Source: Prauserella marina (GTDB lineage Bacteria; Actinomycetota; Actinomycetes; Mycobacteriales; Pseudonocardiaceae). From it: a stretch of DNA of 64,000 nucleotides. The DNA lies in the NCBI RefSeq assembly GCF_002240355.1, contig NZ_CP016353.1:496001-560000 (forward strand). The letters are read 5' to 3'. The translations under genes were made by a program, and so were the position numbers. The notes under the pieces are model-generated. The model saw nothing but the letters and a program-made list of their open reading frames with translations, was not told the origin of the DNA and made no database searches. Of this stretch, positions 8,060-15,265 are shown piece after piece. Positions within the stretch are counted from its first letter, which is position 1. Each line of letters begins with the position of its first letter.

Positions 8060-9331
8060 ATGACTCAGGATGCCGAGGTCATCGTCGTTGGCGCAGGCCC
8101 AGCAGGTTCGACGGCCGCGACGTACCTCGCCCGTGCGGGCGTCGACGTTCTGTTGCTGGAGAAGAGCACGTTCCCTCGCGACAAGGTGTGCGGTGACGGA
8201 CTGACCCCACGCGGCGTCAAGCAGCTCATCGATCTCGGCATCGACACGAGTGAGTCCGACGGCTGGATGCACAGCAGGGGACTTCGGATTCTCACCGGCG
8301 AGCTGACCCTCGAACTGGACTGGCCGGACCTCACCAGCTACCCGCCCTATGGGGTGGCCAGAACCAGGCACGACTTCGACGACGTGCTGGCGAAAGCCGC
8401 CGTCAAGTCCGGTGCAAGGATGCTCGAACGCACAACGGTCACCGGCGCCATCACCGATGAGCGAACGGGAAGGGTCGTCGGCGTCACCGGCAAGTCGGGG
8501 GAAGACCGCCGTCCCGTCAGTTTCCGCGCTCCGCTGGTGCTCGCGTGTGACGGTGTTTCCGCGCGGCTGGCCCTCTCGATCGGCATCGAGAAGAACGAGA
8601 AGCGACCGCTCGGCGTCGCGGTGCGGCGCTATTACCGCAGTCCCCGGCACGACGAGCGCTACATCGAGGGCCACCTCGAACTCTGGGACAGGGCGGATCC
8701 GAGGAATCCGAAGCTGCTTCCCGGCTATGGCTGGGCTTTCCCACTGGGTGACGGGACCGTCAACGTTGGGCTGGGAATGCTGTCGACGTCGTCGTCCTTC
8801 CGCAGCATCGACTACCGTGCCCTGCTGCGGTCGTGGCTCGACTCCACCCCCGAGGAATGGGGCTACCGCGAGGAGAACGCGGTCGGCAAGATCGGCGGCG
8901 CCGGCTTGCCGATGGGCTTCAACCGGACTCCCCATTACCGCGATGGCCTGCTGTTGCTCGGTGACGCGGGAGGCATGGTCAGCCCGTTCAACGGCGAGGG
9001 CATTTCGGCGGCCATGGAATCCGCTCAACTCGCCGCCGAACACGTGTTGCAGGCGTTGGCACGGCCAGAAGGGCCGTCGAGGGAACGGGCGCTCAACGGC
9101 TACCCTCGCGCACTCGCCGACCTGATGGGCGGCTACTACCGGCTCGGCAACATCTTCGCGAAAGCCATCGGCAAGCCGAAGGTCATGCGCGCGGCGACGA
9201 AGTACGGACTCAGGGTCAATGCCCTGATTCCTCTTGTCTACAAGGGGCTTTCCGGCTGCTACGACGCCAAGGGCGGCGACGGGGTCGACCGGGTCATCTC
9301 ACTGCTCGCCAAGGCCGCGCCCAGCGCTTGA
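8060..9331 (+). CDS. menJ: Geranylgeranyl-reductase-family flavoprotein, probable menaquinone reductase MenJ
   Basis: FAD-dependent reductase of 423 residues. It has the N-terminal dinucleotide-binding motif VVGAGPAGSTAATYLARAG with the acidic strand end LLLEKSTFPRDKVCGDGL, which carries the KVCGDGL signature of this family. The second FAD motif is LLLGDAGGMVSPFNGEGISA. In mycobacteria the homologue MenJ saturates one isoprene unit of menaquinone-9. Its place between menG and the nuo operon, with a long-chain prenyl synthase nearby, argues for a menaquinone-tail reductase rather than a reductase of archaeal-type lipids or chlorophyll. The gene symbol is therefore an inference from context. 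Number and position of saturated units cannot be read from sequence. Confidence 0.85.
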   Translation: MTQDAEVIVVGAGPAGSTAATYLARAGVDVLLLEKSTFPRDKVCGDGLTPRGVKQLIDLGIDTSESDGWMHSRGLRILTGELTLELDWPDLTSYPPYGVARTRHDFDDVLAKAAVKSGARMLERTTVTGAITDERTGRVVGVTGKSGEDRRPVSFRAPLVLACDGVSARLALSIGIEKNEKRPLGVAVRRYYRSPRHDERYIEGHLELWDRADPRNPKLLPGYGWAFPLGDGTVNVGLGMLSTSSSFRSIDYRALLRSWLDSTPEEWGYREENAVGKIGGAGLPMGFNRTPHYRDGLLLLGDAGGMVSPFNGEGISAAMESAQLAAEHVLQALARPEGPSRERALNGYPRALADLMGGYYRLGNIFAKAIGKPKVMRAATKYGLRVNALIPLVYKGLSGCYDAKGGDGVDRVISLLAKAAPSA

Positions 9332-9344
9332 CGGCACCGCAGCG

Positions 9345-9550
9345 CTCGAAGGACAGGTGCCACGTCGCGGACGGGGTCGTCGTGGTGCCGTGACACCGAG
9401 GCCGTGGTGCCTATGGTGCTGGATGCCAAGGTGCCGTGGTGCGCGGACGCTCTGGTGCCAAAGGTGCCGTGACGCCGCGGTGTCCAGGCGCTCCGGAGCC
9501 CGAGGTGCCGGATGCCGTGGCACCAAAGGTGCCGTGGTGCCGGATGCGGC
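9345..9550. repeat. GGTGCC-rich degenerate minisatellite
   Basis: About ten copies of the hexamer GGTGCC (one as GGCACC) lie within roughly 200 bases downstream of the menJ-like gene, mostly in contexts such as AAGGTGCCGTGG or GTGGTGCCGGATG. Units are irregularly spaced and imperfect. Open frames crossing the region encode repetitive Arg/Gly/Ala peptides with no family resemblance, so no gene is called. Confidence 0.6.
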
Positions 9551-9591
9551 CAGGGCATGTTTCGGGAGCTCGCCGCTGCGGCGCCTGCTTC

Positions 9592-9682
9592 GCCAACCCG
9601 AATGCGCGCCTCGATGTCCTGAACGCGGATCTCGCCGTCCCGGGTGCGGATCTCGGCGTCCGGAGCGGGGGACTCGCGCGGC
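9592..9682 (-). repeat. 21-nt tandem repeat array, copy B
   Basis: On the minus strand a CGCGCGAGTCCCCC leader ends at about 9669, and 21-base units occupy 9655-9675, 9634-9654, 9613-9633 and 9592-9612, then decay into GAAGCAGG. Units begin GAGATCCGC or a variant. Unlike the other copies, it is oriented against both neighbouring genes (menJ-like and nuoA, both plus). Confidence 0.8.
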
Positions 9683-9837
9683 TCACGCCCGGTTCACACC
9701 CTGGTTGGGCACCTTTTCCGAGGTGGGAAAGCTCACAGTACGCACGTACTTTGATGACGGCGCCTCGCGGCCGATGTCCCTTTCGTGCAGGTCTATGGCC
9801 TGCGACCACGGCAAGTCACCCGTTCGTGGCGAACAGG

Positions 9838-9856
9838 TTAGGTAAGCCTTATACCA
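9838..9856 (+). promoter_or_regulatory. Possible DtxR/IdeR-type iron box upstream of nuoA
   Basis: TTAGGTAAGCCTTATACCA agrees with the 19-base actinobacterial iron-box consensus at about 13 positions, all but one of them in the left and central part. The right arm is poor. It lies 34 bases upstream of the proposed nuo -10. Iron control of an Fe-S-rich complex is plausible but this is a weak match. Confidence 0.3.
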
Positions 9857-9865
9857 CGGGGGCTA

Positions 9866-9895
9866 GCGACAACGGCGTGACTCGCGTCCTACACT
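9866..9895 (+). promoter_or_regulatory. Predicted nuo promoter next to the Rex-type sites
   Basis: GCGACA (9866-9871) and TACACT (9890-9895) are separated by 18 bases. Expected transcription start is about 9902. The two palindromes downstream would then lie at roughly +6 to +58, where a bound repressor could block promoter clearance. Other promoters between here and nuoA cannot be excluded. Confidence 0.4.
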
Positions 9896-9901
9896 GCCCC
9901 C

Positions 9902-9994
9902 ATGCTTTGTGAACCGGTTCACAACTTCATACCGAAGCTTGTGAACTATTTCACAAGCTGTGTGAAGTGGGCGGGCTACGACAGGGGCGGTTAG
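9902..9994 (+). CDS. Candidate 30-residue leaderless ORF overlapping the operators
   Basis: An ATG sits exactly where the proposed nuo transcript would begin and opens a 30-codon frame starting MLCEPVHNF and ending WAGYDRGG before TAG. Its codons are set mostly by the two palindromes, and its amino-acid and base composition differ from real genes nearby. It may be chance. It is listed because leaderless starts look common in this window and a translated leader could influence nuo expression. Confidence 0.15.
   Translation: MLCEPVHNFIPKLVNYFTSCVKWAGYDRGG
9907..9924 (+). promoter_or_regulatory. Rex-type operator 1 upstream of nuoA
   Basis: TTGTGAACCGGTTCACAA is a perfect 18-bp palindrome and fits the actinobacterial Rex operator pattern TGTGAA-N4-TTCACA. 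Rex is a redox-sensing repressor that leaves DNA when NADH is high, and in Streptomyces coelicolor it controls the nuo operon. A rex gene is not in this window. Confidence 0.8.
9936..9959 (+). promoter_or_regulatory. Rex-type operator 2 upstream of nuoA
   Basis: Arms AGCTTGTGAA and TTCACAAGCT are separated by four bases (CTAT), giving a 24-bp palindrome around a TTGTGAA-N4-TTCACAA core (9939-9956). Its centre is 32 bp from that of operator 1, about three helical turns, so both dimers would sit on the same DNA face. Confidence 0.8.
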
Positions 9995-10032
9995 TACACC
10001 GAGTAAGGGTGCCCTAACGCTCAGAGGTGTGA

Positions 10033-10047
10033 CCTAACTCCCTTAGG
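10033..10047. promoter_or_regulatory. Unassigned inverted repeat in the nuo leader
   Basis: CCTAA and TTAGG flank five bases (CTCCC). AGGGTGCC occurs on both sides (10005-10012 and 10045-10052) and CCTAAC twice (10012-10017, 10033-10038). The site lies about 50 bases before the nuoA ribosome-binding site. It could be an operator or a weak hairpin; no known regulator is recognised. Confidence 0.3.
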
Positions 10048-10113
10048 GTGCCGCCAAGTAGTCGCACAACACACACGTCCGTAACGCAGCGGCGCGGAAA
10101 GGATGGTGCCGCA

Positions 10114-10530
10114 GTGAACTCCTCAGGAGCCCCGGTGGTACTGGCACAGGAGAGCGTGGGGGCGGGCCTTGGCGTCTACCTCCCGCTTGTGTTGATCTTC
10201 GTTCTGGCGCTCGCCTTTGCGACCTTCTCCGTGCTGCTCGGGCCCCTCGTCGGACCGAGCAGGTACAACAAGGCGAAGCTCTCGGCATACGAGTGCGGCA
10301 TCGAACCGTCACCGCAGCCGCTCGTCGGCGCGGGCAGGATGCCGGTCGCCTACTACGTCACCGCGATGCTGTTCATCTTGTTCGACATCGAGATGGTGTT
10401 CCTCTTCCCCTACGCGGTCTCGGCTGACGCGCTCGGCCTGTGGGGGGTCTTCGCGGTCGCCTTGTTCATCGGGACGTTCTTCATTGCCGACGCCTACGTG
10501 TGGCGGCGCGGCGGGCTGGATTGGAACTAG
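10114..10530 (+). CDS. nuoA: NADH-quinone oxidoreductase subunit A
   Basis: Small membrane subunit of respiratory complex I, at the junction between the peripheral and membrane arms. The 138 residues contain three membrane helices (about 15-40, 75-98, 105-127) and the conserved loop YECGIEP, followed by YYVTAMLFILFDIEMVFLFP. The GTG start is chosen because GGAAAGGA lies 10 bases upstream. The longer frame from 10048 adds a non-hydrophobic N-terminus with no similarity to NuoA. First gene of a 14-gene operon in the canonical A-N order. Confidence 0.95.
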   Translation: MNSSGAPVVLAQESVGAGLGVYLPLVLIFVLALAFATFSVLLGPLVGPSRYNKAKLSAYECGIEPSPQPLVGAGRMPVAYYVTAMLFILFDIEMVFLFPYAVSADALGLWGVFAVALFIGTFFIADAYVWRRGGLDWN

Positions 10531-10536
10531 AAGATC

Positions 10537-11085
10537 ATGGGTCTCGAAGAGAAGCTCCCCAACGGAATCCTGCTGGCCAAGCTCGAAGGCGTGGTCAACT
10601 GGGCGAGGAAGAACTCGCTGTGGCCCGCGACGTTCGGGCTCGCCTGTTGCGCCATCGAGATGATGACGACCGGCGGATCCCGCTACGACATCGCGCGGTT
10701 CGGCATGGAGCGGTTCAGCGCGACACCACGCCAGGCTGATCTCATGATCGTCGCGGGCAGGGTCACTCAGAAGATGGCGCCCGTGCTCAGGCAGATCTAC
10801 GACCAGATGGCCGAGCCGCGCTGGGTGCTCGCGATGGGTGTCTGTGCCTCCTCCGGCGGCATGTTCAACAACTACGCCGTCGTGCAGGGTGTCGACCACA
10901 TCGTCCCGGTCGACATGTACCTGCCGGGCTGTCCGCCGAGGCCGGAGATGTTGCTCGACGCGATTCTCAAGCTCCACGCCAAGATCCAGGACGAGCCGAT
11001 GGGTCCGCGCAGGGCGGCCATCCGGGCGGCGAGCGGTGAGCGCACGCCGATGATCCCGTCGTCGATCAAGTACGCGAAGAAGTGA
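10537..11085 (+). CDS. nuoB: NADH-quinone oxidoreductase subunit B
   Basis: Peripheral-arm subunit that carries the terminal [4Fe-4S] cluster N2 next to the quinone site. Cluster ligands are visible as the adjacent cysteines in [11 protein letters not shown] (about 36-46), [19 protein letters not shown] and [16 protein letters not shown]. The 182-residue length is normal. It starts 6 bases after nuoA and its TGA shares one base with the preferred ATG of nuoC. Confidence 0.97.
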   Translation: MGLEEKLPNGILLAKLEGVVNWARKNSLWPATFGLACCAIEMMTTGGSRYDIARFGMERFSATPRQADLMIVAGRVTQKMAPVLRQIYDQMAEPRWVLAMGVCASSGGMFNNYAVVQGVDHIVPVDMYLPGCPPRPEMLLDAILKLHAKIQDEPMGPRRAAIRAASGERTPMIPSSIKYAKK

Positions 11086-11852
11086 TGGGCATGCCTGACG
11101 AGAAGCCAGAAACCGGCGGCGAGCAGTCCAGCGCGGAGCGGGCGGAGACCGGCATCGAGCCACGCGGCGCCGAACCCGCGAGGCCGGCGCGGCCGGTCGT
11201 CGCGGGCAGCGAGCGCAAGGGCATGTTCGGTGTTTCCGGGTCCGGGGACACCTCCGGTTACGGCGGGCTTCGGCTTCCCGCCTACTCGCCGCCGCCTGCC
11301 GAACGTCCCTATGGCGGCTGGTTCGACGACTTCGCTGACGAATTCTTCGCGGCGCTGGCCGACAACGGCGTCCCGGCGGACTCGATTCTCCAGGTCACCG
11401 TCGACCGAGGAGAGATCACCTTCTACGTCGCTCGCGAGCACCTCGTCGCCGTGTGCAGGACCCTCCGCGACGACAAGGGCCTTCACTTCGAGCTGTGCGC
11501 CTCGGTGTCCGGTGTGGACTACGGGGTCGACGTCCCTCAGCGGCTGCACTCCGTCTATCACCTGGCTTCGATGACCTACCGGAGGCGGATCCGGCTTGAG
11601 GTCACCCTCGACGTCGACGACCCGCACGTTCCGTCCATTGTGGATGTCTATCCCACGGCGGACTGGCAAGAGCGGGAAGCCTGGGACATGTTCGGGATCA
11701 TCTACGACGGTCATCCCGCGCTGACCCGAATTCTGATGCCCGACGACTGGGACGGTCACCCGCAGCGCAAGGACTACCCGCTCGGCGGAATCCCCGTTGA
11801 GTACAAGGGCGCGGAGATCCCGCCGCCCGACACGCGAAGGTCGTACTCATGA
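11085..11852 (+). CDS. nuoC: NADH-quinone oxidoreductase subunit C
   Basis: Peripheral-arm 30-kDa-type subunit. The first 60-70 residues are a hydrophilic, low-complexity Glu/Pro/Ala extension typical of actinobacterial NuoC. The conserved domain follows, with [18 protein letters not shown] and the end segment [20 protein letters not shown]. The ATG at 11085 overlaps the nuoB stop by one base. A GTG at 11082 and an ATG at 11091 are alternatives differing by one to two residues. NuoC and NuoD are separate proteins here, not fused as in Escherichia coli. Confidence 0.95.
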   Translation: MGMPDEKPETGGEQSSAERAETGIEPRGAEPARPARPVVAGSERKGMFGVSGSGDTSGYGGLRLPAYSPPPAERPYGGWFDDFADEFFAALADNGVPADSILQVTVDRGEITFYVAREHLVAVCRTLRDDKGLHFELCASVSGVDYGVDVPQRLHSVYHLASMTYRRRIRLEVTLDVDDPHVPSIVDVYPTADWQEREAWDMFGIIYDGHPALTRILMPDDWDGHPQRKDYPLGGIPVEYKGAEIPPPDTRRSYS

Positions 11853-11865
11853 AGGAGTCTTGCTC

Positions 11866-13239
11866 ATGACAACGAGCGATCGCCTCGCGGACGCGACGAC
11901 CGGGACGGACACCTCGCCCGAAGGCTCGGCCAGCGCGCAGTACGCGGAGCACAGGGAAACGACGGAAGGCCGGGTCTACACCGTCAGCGGTGGCGACTGG
12001 GACGACGTCCTCTCCGATGCCACGCACGACGAGCGCATGGTCATCAACATGGGTCCACAGCACCCTTCGACCCACGGCGTGCTCAGGCTTGTGCTGGAGA
12101 TGGAGGGTGAGACGGTCACCCAACTCCGGTCGGTCATCGGTTACCTGCACACCGGTATCGAGAAGAACTGCGAGTACCGGACCTGGACTCAGGGCGTCAC
12201 GTTCGTGACGCGCATGGACTACCTCGCCCCGCTCTCCAACGAGATGGGCTACTGCCTCGCTGTCGAGAAGTTGCTCGGCATCGAGGTTCCGCGCAGGGCA
12301 CAGCTCCTGCGGGTGTTGTTGCTCGAACTGAACCGCATCGCCTCGCACTTCGTCTACATCGCCACCGGCGGAATGGAACTCGGCGCGACCACCGCGATGA
12401 CGCTCGGCTTCCGCGAGCGTGAAGAGGTTCTTCACCTGCTCGAACACCTCACCGGGCTCCGTATGAACCACGCGTTCATCAGGCCGGGCGGGCTCGCGCA
12501 GGACATGCCGGAGGACTTCCACCAGGCCGTCACCGCGTTCTGCAAGGTGATGGACGAGCGGCTTCCCTTGTACGACAAGCTGTTCACCGGTCAGCCGATC
12601 TGGCGCAACCGGCTCAAGGACGTCGGCTACCTCCCCGTCGACGCGTGTCTCGCGCTCGGTATCACCGGTCCGGTACTTCGTTCGGCAGGGCTTCCGTGGG
12701 ATCTGCGCAAGGTCGAGCCGTACTCGTCCTATGAGGAGTTCGACTTCGACGTTCCGACCTCGACCGACGCCGACTGCTGGGCTCGCTACCTCATCAGGGT
12801 CGAGGAGATGCACCAGTCGCTGCGCATCGTGAGGCAGGTGCTGAAGAAGCTCGAACCCGGCCCCGTGATGGTCGAGGACAAGAAGGTCGCCTGGCCCGCT
12901 CAGCTCTCGATCTCCAGTGACGGCATGGGCAACTCGCTCGACCACGTCCGCAAGATCATGGGCCAGTCGATGGAATCGCTCATCCATCACTTCAAGCTGG
13001 TCACGGAAGGCTTCCACGTCCCACCGGGACAGGTGTACGTGCCCGTCGAATCCCCGAGGGGCGAACTGGGCTTCCACCTCGTCTCCGGCGGTGGGACAAG
13101 GCCGTTGCGCGTGCACGTCAGGGAACCGAGTTTCGTGAACCTGCAATCAATGCCGGCGATGTCGGAGGGTGGTCTCGTCGCCGACGTGATCGCCGCGGTC
13201 GCCTCGATCGACCCTGTGATGGGGGGAGTGGACCGTTGA
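11866..13239 (+). CDS. nuoD: NADH-quinone oxidoreductase subunit D
   Basis: 49-kDa-type subunit that forms the quinone-binding pocket with NuoB. Recognisable segments are [20 protein letters not shown], the [15 protein letters not shown] region and the [19 protein letters not shown] helix; C-terminal [14 protein letters not shown] is conserved. The ATG at 11866 is selected because GAAGGAG lies 8 bases before it. The frame is open for 69 bases further upstream but overlaps the nuoC end. 457 residues, including an actinobacterial N-terminal extension of about 50 residues. Confidence 0.96.
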   Translation: MTTSDRLADATTGTDTSPEGSASAQYAEHRETTEGRVYTVSGGDWDDVLSDATHDERMVINMGPQHPSTHGVLRLVLEMEGETVTQLRSVIGYLHTGIEKNCEYRTWTQGVTFVTRMDYLAPLSNEMGYCLAVEKLLGIEVPRRAQLLRVLLLELNRIASHFVYIATGGMELGATTAMTLGFREREEVLHLLEHLTGLRMNHAFIRPGGLAQDMPEDFHQAVTAFCKVMDERLPLYDKLFTGQPIWRNRLKDVGYLPVDACLALGITGPVLRSAGLPWDLRKVEPYSSYEEFDFDVPTSTDADCWARYLIRVEEMHQSLRIVRQVLKKLEPGPVMVEDKKVAWPAQLSISSDGMGNSLDHVRKIMGQSMESLIHHFKLVTEGFHVPPGQVYVPVESPRGELGFHLVSGGGTRPLRVHVREPSFVNLQSMPAMSEGGLVADVIAAVASIDPVMGGVDR

Positions 13240-13973
13240 GTGCCCAGCAGGAGCCGTTCGACGCCGACATCGTGGCGAAAGCGCGCGAATTGGCGGACCG
13301 GTACCCGCAGTCGAGGTCGGCCTTGCTCCCGATGCTGCACCTCGTGCAGTCGGTGCAGGGTTACGTGAGCCAGGAAGGCATCGCCTTCTGCGCGGAGCAG
13401 CTCGGCCTTTCCGAGGCCGAGGTGAGCGCGGTGGCCACCTTCTACACGATGTACAAGCGCAAGCCGTGCGGTGAGCACCTTGTGAGTGTGTGCACCAACA
13501 CCCTGTGTGCCGCGCTCGGCGGCGACGCGATCTACCGCAAGCTCGGTGAACACCTCGGCGAGGACGGAAAGCCGCTCGGTCACGAGGAAACCGCGGGAAC
13601 GCCCGGCGAACGGGGCTCGGTCACGATCGAGCACGCCGAGTGTCTTGCCGCTTGCGACCTCGCGCCGGTGTTGCAGGTGAACTACGAGTACTACGACAAC
13701 CAGACGCCGGAGTCGGCCGTCGAACTCGTCGATGCGTTGCGGCGCGGGGAAAAGCCCGCGCCGACCCGGGGCGCGCCGCTTTCCGATTTCAAGTCGGTCG
13801 AACGTCAGCTCGCCGGGTTCTTCCCCGAGGAGGAGGACGTGTTCAGGGCTGACGTCGACGGACCTTCCCAGGCCGTGGAGACCCTGCGGGGCGCGCAGTT
13901 GGCCGCGGATCGCGGCTGGACGGCTCCCGCCATGGCGGACAACGTCCCCCTGCCGGAACTGGAGGCGAAATGA
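13236..13973 (+). CDS. nuoE: NADH-quinone oxidoreductase subunit E
   Basis: 24-kDa-type subunit of the NADH-dehydrogenase module, binding [2Fe-2S] cluster N1a. Its ligands are in [13 protein letters not shown] and [11 protein letters not shown], the thioredoxin-like four-cysteine pattern. At 245 residues it carries a C-terminal tail of about 70 residues beyond the conserved domain, as in other actinobacteria. Translation starts at TTG 13236, overlapping the nuoD stop by four bases, with GGGGGAG upstream; no in-frame ATG is nearby. Confidence 0.95.
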   Translation: MSAQQEPFDADIVAKARELADRYPQSRSALLPMLHLVQSVQGYVSQEGIAFCAEQLGLSEAEVSAVATFYTMYKRKPCGEHLVSVCTNTLCAALGGDAIYRKLGEHLGEDGKPLGHEETAGTPGERGSVTIEHAECLAACDLAPVLQVNYEYYDNQTPESAVELVDALRRGEKPAPTRGAPLSDFKSVERQLAGFFPEEEDVFRADVDGPSQAVETLRGAQLAADRGWTAPAMADNVPLPELEAK

Positions 13974-15265
13974 GCGCGGATCCGGTCACCCCGGTACTCA
14001 CGAAGCGGTGGTTGTCGCCGCAGTCGTGGCGGCTGTCGACCTACGAGAAGCTGGAGGGCTACACGGCTTTCCGCAAGGCGCTCGCCGGAACGCCCGAGCA
14101 GCTGGTGCAGCTCGTCAAGGATTCGGGCCTGCGGGGAAGGGGCGGTGCCGGTTTCCCCGCGGGCGTGAAGTGGTCGTTCATGCCGCCCAACGAGGACAAG
14201 CCGCACTACCTGGTGATCAACGCCGATGAGGGCGAGCCGGGGACCTGCAAGGACATCCCGCTGATGATGGCCGATCCGCATTCGCTGATCGAGGGCTGCA
14301 TCATCGCGGCGTACGCGATGCGTTCCCACCATTGCTTCATCTACGTGCGCGGCGAGGCGCTGCACTGCATCCGCAGGTTGAACGCGGCCGTCAAGGAAGC
14401 CTACGAAGCCGGATACCTCGGCAAGAACATCCTCGGCTCCGGTTTCGACCTCGACATGACGATCCACGCCGGTGCGGGTGCCTACATCTGTGGCGAGGAG
14501 ACGGCACTGCTCGACTCGCTTGAGGGCAGGAGGGGGCAGCCGAGGCTGAAGCCACCGTTCCCCGCGGCGGCGGGGTTGTACGCGGCGCCGACGACGGTGA
14601 ACAACGTCGAGACCATCGCGAGCGTTCCCTACATCATCAACGGCGGCGCCGACTGGTTCAGGGCGATGGGCAGGGAGAAGTCGCCAGGCCCGAAGATCTT
14701 CTCGATCTCGGGGCACGTCGAGCGGCCTGGCCAGTACGAGGCCCCGCTGGGCACGACGCTTCGGGAGTTGCTCGAACTGTGCGGCGGAATGAAGGACGGC
14801 ATTCCGCTGAAGTTCTGGACTCCCGGCGGTTCCTCGACCCCGTTGTTCACGGCTGAACACCTCGACGTCCCGCTGGACTTCGAGGGCGCTGCCGAGGCCG
14901 GTTCGATGCTGGGCACCACTGCCGTGCAGGTCTTCAACGAGACCGTTTCGGTCCCGTGGGCCGTCATGAAGTGGACCCAGTTCTACGAGCACGAGTCGTG
15001 TGGCAAGTGCACGCCGTGCAGGGAAGGGACCTACTGGCTGGCCCAGATCCTCGAACGCATGGTCGAGGGAAATGGCACCGAGGAAGACATCGACACCTTG
15101 CTCGACGTCTGCGACAACATTCTCGGCCGCTCGTTCTGCGCGCTCGGCGACGGCGCGGTAAGCCCGATCACCAGTGGCATCAAGTATTTCAAGGCCGAGT
15201 TCCTCGCGTTGTGTGAGAAGAACAGGGCGGACAAGCCCGAACTTGTGGGAGCGCAGGCATCATGA
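13970..15265 (+). CDS. nuoF: NADH-quinone oxidoreductase subunit F
   Basis: 51-kDa-type subunit that binds NADH, FMN and [4Fe-4S] cluster N3. The glycine-rich [16 protein letters not shown] and [12 protein letters not shown] form the flavin/NADH site, [19 protein letters not shown] is the second conserved block, and the cluster cysteines are in [12 protein letters not shown] plus a later cysteine in [11 protein letters not shown]. 431 residues. The ATG overlaps the nuoE stop as ATGA. Confidence 0.97.
   Translation: MSADPVTPVLTKRWLSPQSWRLSTYEKLEGYTAFRKALAGTPEQLVQLVKDSGLRGRGGAGFPAGVKWSFMPPNEDKPHYLVINADEGEPGTCKDIPLMMADPHSLIEGCIIAAYAMRSHHCFIYVRGEALHCIRRLNAAVKEAYEAGYLGKNILGSGFDLDMTIHAGAGAYICGEETALLDSLEGRRGQPRLKPPFPAAAGLYAAPTTVNNVETIASVPYIINGGADWFRAMGREKSPGPKIFSISGHVERPGQYEAPLGTTLRELLELCGGMKDGIPLKFWTPGGSSTPLFTAEHLDVPLDFEGAAEAGSMLGTTAVQVFNETVSVPWAVMKWTQFYEHESCGKCTPCREGTYWLAQILERMVEGNGTEEDIDTLLDVCDNILGRSFCALGDGAVSPITSGIKYFKAEFLALCEKNRADKPELVGAQAS

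Noticed and set aside
9234-9912. Overlapping open frames of 75-203 codons on both strands downstream of the menJ-like gene
   Set aside because: They are built from the GGTGCC minisatellite and 21-nt repeats and encode peptides such as repeated CGSRRP without family resemblance.
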